Shown here piece after piece: positions 17,632 to 25,966 of a stretch of 49,895 bases of DNA; position 1 is the first letter of the stretch; each line of letters opens with the position of its first letter. Both the position numbers and the translations under genes were made by a program. The stretch is from CAYGLF01 sp964350945. Lineage in GTDB: Bacteria; Chlamydiota; Chlamydiia; Chlamydiales; JAAZZY01. A model generated the notes under the pieces. The model did not search any database and was not told where the DNA came from. It saw only the letters and a list, made by a program, of their open reading frames with translations. The DNA lies in NCBI GenBank assembly GCA_964350945.1, contig CAYGLF010000010.1, forward strand, positions 1 to 49,895. Reading direction: 5' to 3'.

Positions 17632-18432
17632 TTATTCTGCTGAGTATCCTAATTCGTGTAATAACCTATTTAAATCTGAAAGGCTATAGTAATGTAGCTG
17701 AATAGCGCCTTTTTTTTCATCCCCGACAAAGTCAATCCGTGTGCCCATTTTCACTTGCAGCGAATCTCTGATTTGCTGCAAAAAGATATTGCGCGCTAAA
17801 TGACGAGAAGGACTCTTCTTAAGAGGTTGATTTTCAATTTCTTTGGATTTTTTTTCTGCAGCTCGTACACTGAGATTGGAGTGGATGATATGCCGAAAGA
17901 GAGTCATTTGCTGGGCACTATTATCAATTGATAGAATAACCTTTGCATGCCCCAAAGAAATGCCTTTTTCAATAAGAGACTTCTGAATCTCGTGAGGAAG
18001 AGACAAGAGTCTTAATTGGTTAGATAAAGTAGTACGTTTCATTCCCAGCTTTTGAGCAAGCTCTGTATGGGTCAACTGATGCTCTTTGAGCAGCTTTTCT
18101 AAAGCTTTAGAAAATTCTACAGGGTTGAGGTTGACCCTCTGAAGGTTTTCGATCAAAGCTGCTAAAGAAGATTTTGAGTTGTTCATCGGCTGAATACAGA
18201 CGGGCAGCTTTGTCAGTCCTGCAATTTTTGCTGCTCTATAACGGCGCTCTCCAGCAATGAGCTCATAGCGCCCGCTTTCTCCTTTTCGCACCAGAGGAGG
18301 GTGCAAAATCCCAACGCTCTCAATACTTTTGGCCATTTCATGTAGCTTTTCTTCATCAAAGCTATCTTGGCGAGGCTGGTAGGGGCTGGCATCAATTAAA
18401 TCAATGTCTATCAGTTCAATGCTTGTACTCAT
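17632..18432 (-). CDS. parB: Chromosome partitioning protein ParB/Spo0J
   Basis: ParB is a CTP-binding DNA clamp that loads at parS sites and aids chromosome segregation. This 266-residue protein has the N-terminal ParB domain with PYQPRQ and the CTP/arginine-rich motif AGERRYRAAKIAG (about 75-87). The central helix-turn-helix is TELAQKLGMKRTTLSNQLRL (about 138-157), and a short C-terminal dimerisation part follows. No parA gene is next to it, and I saw no parS-like palindrome in the window. Chlamydia also has a parB gene (CT688, from memory). The sensor kinase gene follows nine bases after the stop. Confidence 0.95.
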   Translation of the reverse strand: MSTSIELIDIDLIDASPYQPRQDSFDEEKLHEMAKSIESVGILHPPLVRKGESGRYELIAGERRYRAAKIAGLTKLPVCIQPMNNSKSSLAALIENLQRVNLNPVEFSKALEKLLKEHQLTHTELAQKLGMKRTTLSNQLRLLSLPHEIQKSLIEKGISLGHAKVILSIDNSAQQMTLFRHIIHSNLSVRAAEKKSKEIENQPLKKSPSRHLARNIFLQQIRDSLQVKMGTRIDFVGDEKKGAIQLHYYSLSDLNRLLHELGYSAE

Positions 18433-18542
18433 AATGTATGGTTTCGTGGGGTAGATTGCTATTTAAAGATTAATTGTTGCAATTTAGAAAAATCTATGTC
18501 AATTTAATTTGAATTAAAACTTAATCTAAATGGATCGCTCTT

Positions 18543-19241
18543 ATGCCAGCATCTAAAATCACTCCATTGCTACAAACCCAAGATCGAAAAGCACAAAGCG
18601 CCTCTAAGCCTGTCGAAGAAAATCCCCCCAAGCCTTTTGAATATAAAAAGTGGATGGTTCGTGTGGGGTTTCCAATAGTTTTGATGGGAATTTTGTTTGG
18701 CTTGATGCTTTTTCAAAGCCATCGTGCCAAAGAAAATAGTTCATCTCTAGTGCATTCATCGATCAATGCTCAATCCCAGCTAGAGCCTAGAGCAGATTTG
18801 GAGAAACTGAAAAAAATTGCCAATAAGTATGCTTTTTTGCGCGCTCATCTTGATGCGCCTCTTTCTCAAGAGTTTCTAAATTCAAAACAATTAGACCAGG
18901 CTCGGTCGCTTAATCATCGCCTAGAAACCCGTATGGGTTCTTACTTAAAGCCTGTCTGTGAATCCAATCAAATCACGCTGTTGGTTGCTGAAAAAAAATA
19001 TGCAGAAGCTTTAGAGCGCTCGCAGGCTCTTAAAAATGAGATAGACCCCTATAAATTTCCTGTGCTTTATTTCTATCAACTTGCAAGGATGGCTTTTTTA
19101 GAGAAAGAGCTAGGGCACATAGATCAATCGGCTCATTGGGTGGATGAACTTTCTAAGGTTAAAGGAGAAGAGAAGCTTAAAGATCTAGCGCTGCTTGACC
19201 TAGGGTCATTGTCATTCGTCGATTTTATGAGCTTAATGTAG
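18543..19241 (+). CDS. Hypothetical single-pass membrane protein with helical repeat domain
   Basis: 232 residues: a short cytoplasmic N-terminus rich in proline and lysine, one transmembrane helix (about 40-58, VGFPIVLMGILFGLMLF), then an entirely helical domain (about 75-225) whose spacing of Ala, Leu and Tyr suggests TPR-like repeats. I do not recognise a family. It is divergent from parB; the 110 bases between hold AT-rich sequence suited to promoters, but no clear hexamer pair was seen. The ATG at 18543 has only a weak ribosome binding site. Confidence 0.65.
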   Translation: MPASKITPLLQTQDRKAQSASKPVEENPPKPFEYKKWMVRVGFPIVLMGILFGLMLFQSHRAKENSSSLVHSSINAQSQLEPRADLEKLKKIANKYAFLRAHLDAPLSQEFLNSKQLDQARSLNHRLETRMGSYLKPVCESNQITLLVAEKKYAEALERSQALKNEIDPYKFPVLYFYQLARMAFLEKELGHIDQSAHWVDELSKVKGEEKLKDLALLDLGSLSFVDFMSLM

Positions 19242-19350
19242 CAGATCCACTACTTACTCCTGAGAGTAGTTGATCTAAATATTGCAAATGGATTATAGAA
19301 AGAACTTTAAATAATTCATGCCGATAAGCTATAAATTTTGGTGTGGAAAA

Positions 19351-19500
19351 ATGTTAAGTGATTGGGACGATAAGGCTCAAAGAGAGGTGAATTCAGCTTT
19401 TTTAAGCCAGGAACCATCAATAGAAACTTTGGAATTTTGTACTAGAAAATGAACCTCATCAATTAGATTACGAGGATTTGAAAAATAGGAGTTTTAATGA
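19351..19500 (+). pseudogene. Possible decayed small gene with a frameshift
   Basis: A 33-codon frame (19351-19452) reads MLSDWDDKAQREVNSAF and SQEPSIETLEF. If one T is removed near 19433-19436 the frame continues as VLENEPHQLDYEDLKNRSF to about 19497, where the next gene starts. The acidic, helical composition continues across the shift, which suggests one decayed gene. There is no homology that I recognise, and chance cannot be ruled out. Confidence 0.25.
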
Positions 19501-20369
19501 ACAGCCTCAAAGGCGTTTGCCTGTTATTAGTTTTCGTTTTACATTCGACTTTATTTGCTTCTTCAAGCCCATACAGTGAATGGAAAAAACCAGCAGCAAG
19601 GCAGACATATAATACATTAAAGTTCAAAGAGTTATTTAGTAACGATCAGGCTTTGAAGACGAATATGTTTTCAAAAGTAGAGGTCGCTCATAACCATCGG
19701 GCAACTCCACTTTTGAAAGTATTTGATTTGGGGGAATTAACAGTTTCCTCACCTTATCTACCTTTCAGCAAAAATCAAAAAGGACGAAGCTCCCAAGCTT
19801 CATTAGACCTCGACATTCCAGATGAGTGGGGAGGGTTTCAGGTACATGGCGGGATCAGTTTTCAAGTTGAAGATGCATCTCAAAAGAGAGCTCAGTCTCA
19901 AGAGCGTTTGATTTACGTTGTCTCAACAAAAAATTTGGCAGATAATAAATGGAAACCGTTTTTAACTTTTTCTTACATGCGATCTGAGATTCAGCGTCTA
20001 TTCAAAGCTCGTCCCTTCGTGTCGGCCCCAATAGGAGCTGATTCGATTGGGCAAGCTAGGTACCTAAATATGGAAGCTCTTGGAACCTGTTGTGGATTAC
20101 AGCCTTTAGGTAATCTGTCTGTTGTTCTATCCTATAACTATTTGAAACCGTTGCGCAAAGGTGTTAGATTGAGTCATCAGAATACGAAGGTATTTGACGA
20201 CCTCAAGTCTAGGAGCCATGCTCAAAATGTCGATTTTAAAATTGATTATGCCATTCGAGATGGCCTAAACTTTTTGGTAAAGTCAGAATACATTGTACCC
20301 AACGGAACTTTAAGAGATACAGTCGATATGCCAGTCTTAATTGAAGGGCATTTAATTGTGTCGTTTTAA
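19497..20369 (+). CDS. Putative outer-membrane beta-barrel protein
   Basis: 290 residues with a cleavable signal peptide (VCLLLVFVLHSTLFASS). The rest alternates polar and hydrophobic residues, as in barrel strands (FQVHGGISFQV, WKPFLTFSYM, LSVVLSYNYL), and it ends with Phe (HLIVSF), the usual outer-membrane insertion signal. Two adjacent cysteines (GTCCG) could form disulfides, as is common in chlamydial outer-membrane proteins. I cannot name a family. AGGAG precedes the ATG by six bases. It is a monocistronic plus-strand gene followed by about 600 non-coding bases. Confidence 0.65.
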   Translation: MNSLKGVCLLLVFVLHSTLFASSSPYSEWKKPAARQTYNTLKFKELFSNDQALKTNMFSKVEVAHNHRATPLLKVFDLGELTVSSPYLPFSKNQKGRSSQASLDLDIPDEWGGFQVHGGISFQVEDASQKRAQSQERLIYVVSTKNLADNKWKPFLTFSYMRSEIQRLFKARPFVSAPIGADSIGQARYLNMEALGTCCGLQPLGNLSVVLSYNYLKPLRKGVRLSHQNTKVFDDLKSRSHAQNVDFKIDYAIRDGLNFLVKSEYIVPNGTLRDTVDMPVLIEGHLIVSF

Positions 20370-20904
20370 AAGATTTCTCGGCAGTTAGTTTCTAGCTGCC
20401 CTTTTTATTTAAAAGCATATTTCACATCTGATTTATCGTTGGATTGAATTCCTACATGCTGCCTATAGGTGGGGTATTTTTATCCATTATAATCCTATCT
20501 TGATGTAAGAATCTAAATTCACCAAATATGATATAGAAGTCTAATGAGGAGTATTTTATAGAAACCTGATCAAGTTCTGCATATTATAAGATGACGCTTC
20601 AAGATGGTGTCTGTCTCATGGAGGGCTGATGTCTCTCAACGCTGGTCAAGAAGTGGTGCGCAAGGCCTAAACAAATGCTCCAACTACGGTAAAATCGAAC
20701 TGTAGAGGGAGAAGATTTTGTCCATGCCACGACTGTGACGGCATGTAGAAAGTGCATATGTAAAGATTTAATTTGCCGGGTTGTTTTGGGTATCTAATGA
20801 AGTCTCAAAACCTATGTTTTTAAAACTATGTCTTGAAACCAAGCTCTCTCTATACATTAGAAGTTCCATACCTTTTCAGCAGCAGCTAACATTATTCAAT
20901 GTCG
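20370..20904. other. Long intergenic region without recognisable gene
   Basis: No protein frame of family type is found on either strand. The part from about 20580 to 20790 is richer in G and C than its AT-rich flanks and holds many short self-complementary stretches. It could be a structured RNA or the decayed remains of a mobile element, for example an intron. It does not show tmRNA, RNase P or SRP RNA core sequences. The rplU promoter lies at its right end. Confidence 0.4.
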
Positions 20905-20933
20905 TTGACTAGAATCAGCGTTTGTTTTAAAAT
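20905..20933 (+). promoter_or_regulatory. Sigma70/sigma66-type promoter of rplU-rpmA-obg
   Basis: TTGACT at 20905-20910 and TAAAAT at 20928-20933 are separated by exactly 17 bases. Transcription would start near 20940, leaving a leader of about 34 bases before the rplU ATG at 20974. Confidence 0.75.
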
Positions 20934-20973
20934 CCTCATAAAAAATTTAGAAATGTTAGTTCTTGAGGTTTAA

Positions 20974-21288
20974 ATGTACGCGATAATCCAAACAGGTGGA
21001 AAACAGTATCGAGTGGTCAAAGGCGATATTATTGATGTAGAGCTCTTAAAAGAAGAGTCGTCAAAAGTTTCCTTTAAAGAAGTCATTCTTTTTCATAATG
21101 GTAAAGACTCTGAAGTTGGAGCACCTCATGTCAAAAATTGTGTCGTGCAAGCCGAAATCTTAGAAGAAGCAAAAGGACCTAAGGTCATTGCCTTTAAGTA
21201 TAAAAGGAGAAAAAGCTCTAGTACTAAGATCGGTCACAGACAGCGTTATAGCCGTGTTAAAATCACCGAAATTAAGAAAGGAGAGTAA
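20974..21288 (+). CDS. rplU: 50S ribosomal protein L21
   Basis: L21 binds 23S rRNA in the large subunit. The 104 residues cover the whole family. The start MYAIIQTGGKQYRV and the C-terminal KYKRRKSSSTKIGHRQRYS, then VKITEI, are diagnostic. The C-terminal KIGHRQ..SRVKI region is the RNA-contacting tail. It is first in the operon with rpmA (three bases between stop and start) and obg, the conserved bacterial order. A TTGACT-17-TAAAAT promoter lies 40 bases upstream. Confidence 0.98.
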   Translation: MYAIIQTGGKQYRVVKGDIIDVELLKEESSKVSFKEVILFHNGKDSEVGAPHVKNCVVQAEILEEAKGPKVIAFKYKRRKSSSTKIGHRQRYSRVKITEIKKGE

Positions 21289-21291
21289 CTC

Positions 21292-21540
21292 ATGTCGCAT
21301 AAGAAAGGGCAAGGGGCCAGCAGAAACGGTCGTGATTCAAATTCGCAACGTCTAGGGGTTAAGAGGTCTGATGGGCAGTTTGTAACAGCAGGCAGCATCT
21401 TGATTCGTCAAAGAGGAACTAAATGGCATCCAGCTCTCAACGTAGGGCGTGGTAAAGATGATACTCTATTTGCTTTGATAGATGGTAAAGTCTCCTTTAG
21501 GTCTTCAAATAAAACATACGTATCCGTAGTACCCGCATAA
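21292..21540 (+). CDS. rpmA: 50S ribosomal protein L27
   Basis: L27 reaches the peptidyl transferase centre with its N-terminal arm. It has 82 residues. The arm (MSHKKGQGASRNGRDSNSQR) starts directly after Met, so no N-terminal cleavage is needed, unlike Firmicutes L27. The core QRLGVKRSDGQFV, GSILIRQRGTKWHPALNVGR is standard. GAAAGGAG precedes the ATG, overlapping the rplU stop region. Obg follows after four bases. Confidence 0.98.
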   Translation: MSHKKGQGASRNGRDSNSQRLGVKRSDGQFVTAGSILIRQRGTKWHPALNVGRGKDDTLFALIDGKVSFRSSNKTYVSVVPA

Positions 21541-21544
21541 AGAA

Positions 21545-22531
21545 ATGTTTACTGATTCTATTTCCATTAAGGTCATCGCCGGAAAAGGCGGTAATGGGGT
21601 AGTGGCTTGGCGTCGGGAAAAATATATCCCGAAAGGCGGCCCCTACGGTGGGAATGGTGGACCTGGAGGCAATATTGTCGTTCAAGGGGACCGTAATTTA
21701 TATTCACTCGATTTTTACAGAAACAGACGCTTGATCAAAGCTCCCTCAGGAAAATGTGGGGGGGTCAATCTCCAGCAGGGTGGAAAAGGTAAAGACCATA
21801 TCCTCAAGGTGCCTTGCGGTACAATTGTCAAAGACCCTAAAACCGGGGTTATTCTCTGTGATATTACCGAATCTGGTCAAACTCAAGTCATCTGTAATGG
21901 AGGACGTGGGGGTCGCGGAAATGCCTCTTTTAAAACAGCAGTTCGCCAAGCTCCTACTTTTTGTACCCCAGGAAAAGAAGGGGAAGAAATGAGCATTGAA
22001 TTGGAGCTAAAGTTGATTGCAGATATCGGCTTAGTAGGTCTTCCTAATGCAGGAAAGTCAAGCTTGATCAATGCATTAACTCATTCTAGTGCAAAATGCG
22101 CGGATTATCCCTTTACAACACTCACTCCCAATCTAGGTTATATTGAAACTAAAGATTATAGACGTTTTTTCATTGCCGATATCCCTGGGATTATTGAAGG
22201 GGCTCATAAAAATAAAGGGCTAGGATTGACTTTCCTCAAGCACATCGAACGCACTAAAGTCCTTTTCTTTATTCTTGATATATCTTCTGAAGATCCTGTG
22301 AAAGATTATCTAATGCTTCGCTCTGAAATTGAGCAGTACAAACCAGAGATTTTAAAAAAGCCAGCTCTTATTTTACTTAATAAATGTGATTTAGGTGAGT
22401 TTCAAGATAAAGTGGACGACTTTAAGAAATTAGGCCATGGGATTAAAATCTTAGAAATTTCTGCCTTAGAAGCTCAAGGGTTAGATACCTTAAATGATGA
22501 TCTTTTTGTTCTCGAAGAGCTTAAAGCCTAA
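21545..22531 (+). CDS. obg: Obg-family GTPase
   Basis: Obg GTPases act in late 50S subunit assembly and stress control. This 328-residue form has the glycine-rich Obg fold (about 1-156) and the G domain. G1 is GLPNAGKSS (about 164-172), G2 lies in YPFTTLTPNLG, G3 is DIPGIIEGA, G4 is NKCD, and G5 is ISALEAQG. It lacks the C-terminal OCT extension, which also holds for Chlamydia Obg of similar length, so this is not a truncation. It is the third gene of the rplU operon, starting four bases after the rpmA stop, and is convergent with the ABC transporter operon. Confidence 0.96.
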   Translation: MFTDSISIKVIAGKGGNGVVAWRREKYIPKGGPYGGNGGPGGNIVVQGDRNLYSLDFYRNRRLIKAPSGKCGGVNLQQGGKGKDHILKVPCGTIVKDPKTGVILCDITESGQTQVICNGGRGGRGNASFKTAVRQAPTFCTPGKEGEEMSIELELKLIADIGLVGLPNAGKSSLINALTHSSAKCADYPFTTLTPNLGYIETKDYRRFFIADIPGIIEGAHKNKGLGLTFLKHIERTKVLFFILDISSEDPVKDYLMLRSEIEQYKPEILKKPALILLNKCDLGEFQDKVDDFKKLGHGIKILEISALEAQGLDTLNDDLFVLEELKA

Positions 22532-22564
22532 TCTTTTTTTCACCTTTTCAAAATTTCCAGTTAA

Positions 22565-23410
22565 TCAAGCTCTAACTTGAAGTCTTTTCCTTTTAAAAAT
22601 CAGGGTAATGACGTAGCCAATGCCTGCGATTAAAGCAATCGAGGCACCCGCTGGAAGGCTGAATGTATAGGCTGTAAAGAGGCCAAAATAGCAAAATACC
22701 AAGTTAATACTAATAGCTAGCGCCATCATCAAGGGGAGAGATCTCGTGAAAAGGTTGGCCATCGTCGCCGGGACGACCAGCATGGTAATGACTAAAATCG
22801 CCCCTACAATCTGCATCATCAATACCACGGTAGTGGCAATTAACATCAGAAGCACGAGATAAAGTGCTTGTGTGTTGACTCCCTGCAATTTGGCTTGTTT
22901 GTCATCAAAGCAAAGGGTTAAAAGCTTATTATAGTTGAAGATCACAACTGTTAAAATAATCAAATTTAGGATAGCTAGCATCCATAGCTCAGTTGGAGTA
23001 ATCCACAAGATATTACCAACCAGGTAATTTCCAAGTTCTATTTTAGGGCCTGGGGTGATTGTGAGAAAAAGAATGCCAAGTGCCATACCCACAGACCAAA
23101 TAGCCGCAATGACAGAGTCTTCACGCTCACGATAGTGGATATGGATCCATCCTAGGATGAGAGCTGATCCTAGCCCCGCTAAGAGCGCCCCATAAAGAGG
23201 GGTAAGCCATGTGATAGCGAAGACATTTTTAAGCCAGACGCTAAGCCCTATTCCACCAAGAATAGAGTGAGCAATGCCCCCACTAATAAAAGCGAGGCGT
23301 TTAATCACGGTGAAAGATCCTACAATTCCACTAGCAATCGAGGCAAAAATAATGGCTAAAAAAGCATATTGCAAAACAGAGTGTTTTAAAATGGCTTGTA
23401 AAAAGTTCAT
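22565..23410 (-). CDS. Zn/Mn-type ABC transporter permease (ABC-3 family)
   Basis: Inner-membrane permease of 281 residues with about 8 helices, family ABC-3 (ZnuB/MntB/YtgD type). The motif VSTF-like region is replaced here by FTVIKRLAFISGGIAHSILG at about 31-50, the typical conserved segment of this family. Together with the ATPase and binding protein genes upstream it imports a divalent metal such as zinc or manganese. The ATG overlaps the ATPase stop by four bases (ATGA). In Chlamydia the same operon (CT415-CT417) also abuts obg, which supports orthology. Confidence 0.93.
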   Translation of the reverse strand: MNFLQAILKHSVLQYAFLAIIFASIASGIVGSFTVIKRLAFISGGIAHSILGGIGLSVWLKNVFAITWLTPLYGALLAGLGSALILGWIHIHYREREDSVIAAIWSVGMALGILFLTITPGPKIELGNYLVGNILWITPTELWMLAILNLIILTVVIFNYNKLLTLCFDDKQAKLQGVNTQALYLVLLMLIATTVVLMMQIVGAILVITMLVVPATMANLFTRSLPLMMALAISINLVFCYFGLFTAYTFSLPAGASIALIAGIGYVITLIFKRKRLQVRA

Positions 23411-24129
23411 GATAAAGCCGCCTTTGCATGAGAATGTTGATAAAGACCCAAAGCGAGGTGCTTGCAGACCTGTTGAGGTTTAAGCTCAATAAGCTCTCCG
23501 TGGATGCAAAAAACGCGATCAGATTCTTTGCCAATATTGTCTAGATCATGGGTGACCATAATAATGGTCATCTTTGTTCGCAGTTTTTTTAAAATTTGAG
23601 CAATTTCAATTTGAGCGGCACAATCAATGCAAGAAGTGGGTTCGTCTAACAGTAAAATGTGGGGATTAGAAGCTAGGGCTCTTGCAATGAGAACCCGTTG
23701 TACTTGCCCTCCTGAAAGTTCGCCAATAGGGTGATTTTTAAAGGCCAGTAAATCTACACTTTTAAGGGCCTCAAGGGCGCATTGCTTATCATGTTTTGAG
23801 TATCTGCCATGCCATGAGAGTTTAGAAAGTCTACCTGAAAGTACCACCTCGAATGCTGAGACGGGAAATAGTTTATCAAAAGCAAAAACCTGCGGAACAT
23901 ATGCAATATGTTCTCGCATTTTTTGAGGGGATTTTCCCTGAATACGAATAGAACCAGTATTTGGCTCAATAAATCCCATCAGCAGTTTTAAAAGAGTTGT
24001 TTTCCCTCCTCCGTTAGGTCCAATAATATGGACAAACTCATGGGGCAAAATCTTTAGTGAGACTTCTTTTAAAATAGGAGTCTGATCATAGTTAAAGCTG
24101 ACATTGTTAAATTCAATCAATTCAAACAT
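23407..24129 (-). CDS. Zn/Mn-type ABC transporter ATP-binding protein
   Basis: A 240-residue ABC ATPase that energises the adjacent permease at the inner face of the membrane. All motifs are present: Walker A GPNGGGKTTLLKLL (about 38-51), Q-loop YVPQVFAFD, signature LSGGQVQRVLIARAL, Walker B ILLLDEPTSCID, H-loop MVTHD. The family is ZnuC/MntA-like. It starts five bases after the binding-protein gene and overlaps the permease by four bases, so the three genes form one operon. Confidence 0.95.
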   Translation of the reverse strand: MFELIEFNNVSFNYDQTPILKEVSLKILPHEFVHIIGPNGGGKTTLLKLLMGFIEPNTGSIRIQGKSPQKMREHIAYVPQVFAFDKLFPVSAFEVVLSGRLSKLSWHGRYSKHDKQCALEALKSVDLLAFKNHPIGELSGGQVQRVLIARALASNPHILLLDEPTSCIDCAAQIEIAQILKKLRTKMTIIMVTHDLDNIGKESDRVFCIHGELIELKPQQVCKHLALGLYQHSHAKAALS

Positions 24130-24134
24130 TTCAG

Positions 24135-24989
24135 TTACTCTCCTAAAAGATCTGCAAAATGATGCATGTTTTCGAAGTAGTTTTCTGTGTAGGGGTTGAA
24201 GTCAACCATCTTCAAATCAAGAGCCTTAGCCGTTAATTGGGCCATTTTATAGCTGTGTTGCTTTTGGACATAAAGCGTCTTAATTTGATGCTCTGCAATA
24301 TGGTCATAAAGAAGGGTGAGCTCTCTTGGAGAGATGTCTAGCGATTCATCTTCTAAAGAGATTTGATGTAAGTGGTAGTCTTTGCAAAAATAGCCAAAAG
24401 CTGGGTGTGAAACTAAAAGATGTTTATTTTGTAAATTCTCTAGTTTGGCGAGGAAATTCTGATTGAGTTGATCAAAGTCTTGCTCAATTAAAGCGAGTTG
24501 CTCATCAATTAAAGGGGCTTTTTCTGGGTAAATTTCTTTTAAAGTATGTGCAATTTTTTTAACCTGAATGCGAGCAATGCGAGGACTCATCCAAAAGTGA
24601 AGGTCTTCTTCTTTGTGGTGTGCGCAGCAACCTGCATCAAGTGTCTCAAGGTCTTCATTTAAAGGGACCCCTTGAATTTGTGGATTATTCTTTTTTAAAA
24701 TAGGCATGAGCTGCTTTTCAAACGGCTCGCCAACTAAAAACCAAGCTTTCGCTGAAAACATATCAATCAGCTCCTTAGCAGGAGGGGAGAAACCATGAGG
24801 ATCCGCTATCTCTGGGATTAAGTTTTTAACTTCCAAGCTGTGGTCGGTGAGTCTTTCGACAAAGTACTTGTAAGGGGCGATGGTGACGATCAAATCGGGT
24901 CTTGAAGAGGATTTTTTATTAGAAACAAAATAAAAGCTAAAAATAGTTAATAAAATTATTAGAGTAGCAAATAAAGTTTTCTTTTTCAT
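24135..24989 (-). CDS. Periplasmic metal-binding protein (ZnuA/TroA type)
   Basis: Cluster A-1 binding protein of 284 residues that captures divalent metal and hands it to the permease. It has a signal or anchor (LFATLIILLTIFSFYFV). Metal ligands expected for the family can be placed at DPHGFSP, HHKEEDLHFWMSP (a His-rich loop as in zinc carriers), HPAFGYF and the final acidic site near FNPYTENYFENM. The sequence GCCAHH adds two cysteines. The His-rich loop is short, so Zn versus Mn cannot be decided. It is first in the operon. Confidence 0.9.
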   Translation of the reverse strand: MKKKTLFATLIILLTIFSFYFVSNKKSSSRPDLIVTIAPYKYFVERLTDHSLEVKNLIPEIADPHGFSPPAKELIDMFSAKAWFLVGEPFEKQLMPILKKNNPQIQGVPLNEDLETLDAGCCAHHKEEDLHFWMSPRIARIQVKKIAHTLKEIYPEKAPLIDEQLALIEQDFDQLNQNFLAKLENLQNKHLLVSHPAFGYFCKDYHLHQISLEDESLDISPRELTLLYDHIAEHQIKTLYVQKQHSYKMAQLTAKALDLKMVDFNPYTENYFENMHHFADLLGE

Positions 24990-25001
24990 GAATGATAGTT
25001 A

Positions 25002-25031
25002 ATTATATTAATCACATAAATAATCCTACAA
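25002..25031 (-). promoter_or_regulatory. Possible promoter of the metal transporter operon
   Basis: On the reverse strand TTGTAG (25031-25026) and a perfect TATAAT (25007-25002) are 18 bases apart. A 13-base AT palindrome (TTAATATAATTAA) covers the -10 box and could be an operator for a metal regulator. The leader would be very short (about 6 bases), which weakens the call. Confidence 0.35.
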
Positions 25032-25152
25032 AACAGTTTATTTATCAAGTAAAAATATCAATTTAAAGGATTTACAACAGAGATTTTTTTTGCAGGTTAA
25101 GAGGTTTCTCTATATATTCATTTGATTATTTTAATAAATTTAAGGGTTGTTT

Positions 25153-25791
25153 ATGAGGTTTTTATATTTCTTAGGTCTTTTTTCAACATTAAATTTTAAT
25201 TTATACACTAGTGAGTGCTCTCAAAAAATGATTGATCTTCCTAAATATACAGCTATTAAAGAGCAGGCAGAGCAGCTTTACTCCCCATCAGAAATAGATG
25301 CTGCTTTAGATAGAGTTGCTGCCGAAATAACAGCTAAGCTCAGCAGTGAAAATCCTTTGTTTCTCTGTGTTTTAAATGGGTCCATTGTTCCAACAGGTCA
25401 GCTGCTGCCTCGCCTAGATTTCCCGCTGCAGCTCGACTACATTCATGCAACTCGCTACCGCGGTAAAATGAAGGGAGGAGAGCTTGAGATGATCGCTAAA
25501 CCCAGGACTTCTCTTAAGGGGCGAACGGTGGTGCTTATAGAAGATATCATCGACACGGGCTTTACCCTTCAAGCAATTTACGACTATTGCCTCAATGAGG
25601 GTGCTAAGAAAGTGTATACCGTCACTCTTTTAGATAAATGTGAAGGTCGCGATCCCGAGGGGCTGCAAGAAGCGGATTTTGTAGGGATCCGTATTCCTGA
25701 TCGCTTTGTCATCGGATATGGACTCGATTATGAGGATTACTTCCGTAATATGGATGGAATTTACGTCATGCCCCTCAATGAACTTTTTTAA
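25153..25791 (+). CDS. Hypoxanthine-type phosphoribosyltransferase with apparent signal peptide
   Basis: The type I phosphoribosyltransferase core is clear: the diphosphate loop LNGSIVP (about 75), the flexible loop ATRYRGK, and the PRPP site VVLIEDIIDTGFTL (about 126-139). The C-terminal DKCEGR and GIRIPDRFVIGYGLDYED match hypoxanthine-guanine enzymes that salvage purines with PRPP. Total length is 212 residues. The first 24 residues (MRFLYFLGLFSTLNFNLYTS) look like a signal peptide. The ATG at 25153 has AAGGG seven bases upstream, while the internal ATG at 25228, which would give a normal cytoplasmic enzyme, has no good site. The protein may therefore be exported. Confidence 0.88.
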   Translation: MRFLYFLGLFSTLNFNLYTSECSQKMIDLPKYTAIKEQAEQLYSPSEIDAALDRVAAEITAKLSSENPLFLCVLNGSIVPTGQLLPRLDFPLQLDYIHATRYRGKMKGGELEMIAKPRTSLKGRTVVLIEDIIDTGFTLQAIYDYCLNEGAKKVYTVTLLDKCEGRDPEGLQEADFVGIRIPDRFVIGYGLDYEDYFRNMDGIYVMPLNELF

Positions 25792-25793
25792 CA

Positions 25794-25823
25794 TTGAAGA
25801 TTAGCAGGCTCATAGAGTAGAAT
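25794..25823 (+). promoter_or_regulatory. Possible promoter of tRNA-Ser
   Basis: TTGAAG (25794-25799) and TAGAAT (25818-25823) are 18 bases apart. The second hexamer ends 12 bases before the 5' end of the tRNA. It begins right after the phosphoribosyltransferase stop codon. Confidence 0.4.
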
Positions 25824-25835
25824 GTCTTCTCTTTT

Positions 25836-25922
25836 GGAGGAGTGTCTGAGCGGCCGAAGGAGCACGCTTGGAAAGCGTGTGTACGTGAAAACGTACCGTG
25901 GGTTCGAATCCCACCTCCTCCG
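25836..25922 (+). tRNA. tRNA-Ser (anticodon GGA)
   Basis: An 87-base class II tRNA. The acceptor GGAGGAG (25836-25842) pairs with CTCCTCC (25915-25921), with discriminator G. The anticodon stem CACGC/GCGTG carries the loop TTGGAAA with anticodon GGA at 25870-25872, reading UCC and UCU. There is a long variable arm (GTACGTGAAAACGTAC) and a T arm GTGGGTTCGAATCCCAC. CCA is not encoded. The 3' half is the attachment site of a serine recombinase element whose gene reads antisense through the tRNA. Confidence 0.97.
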
Positions 25923-25941
25923 ACAATGCAACGAATTCGAA

Positions 25942-25966
25942 CCCTTGCTCTCTAAGAGGGCAAGGG
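25942..25966 (+). terminator. Hairpin downstream of tRNA-Ser
   Basis: An 11-bp stem, 25942-25952 with 25956-25966 (one G-T pair), and a TAA loop. It lies 20 bases after the tRNA and would end its transcript, though no T-run follows. It lies inside the antisense 3' end of the recombinase fragment. Confidence 0.5.
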
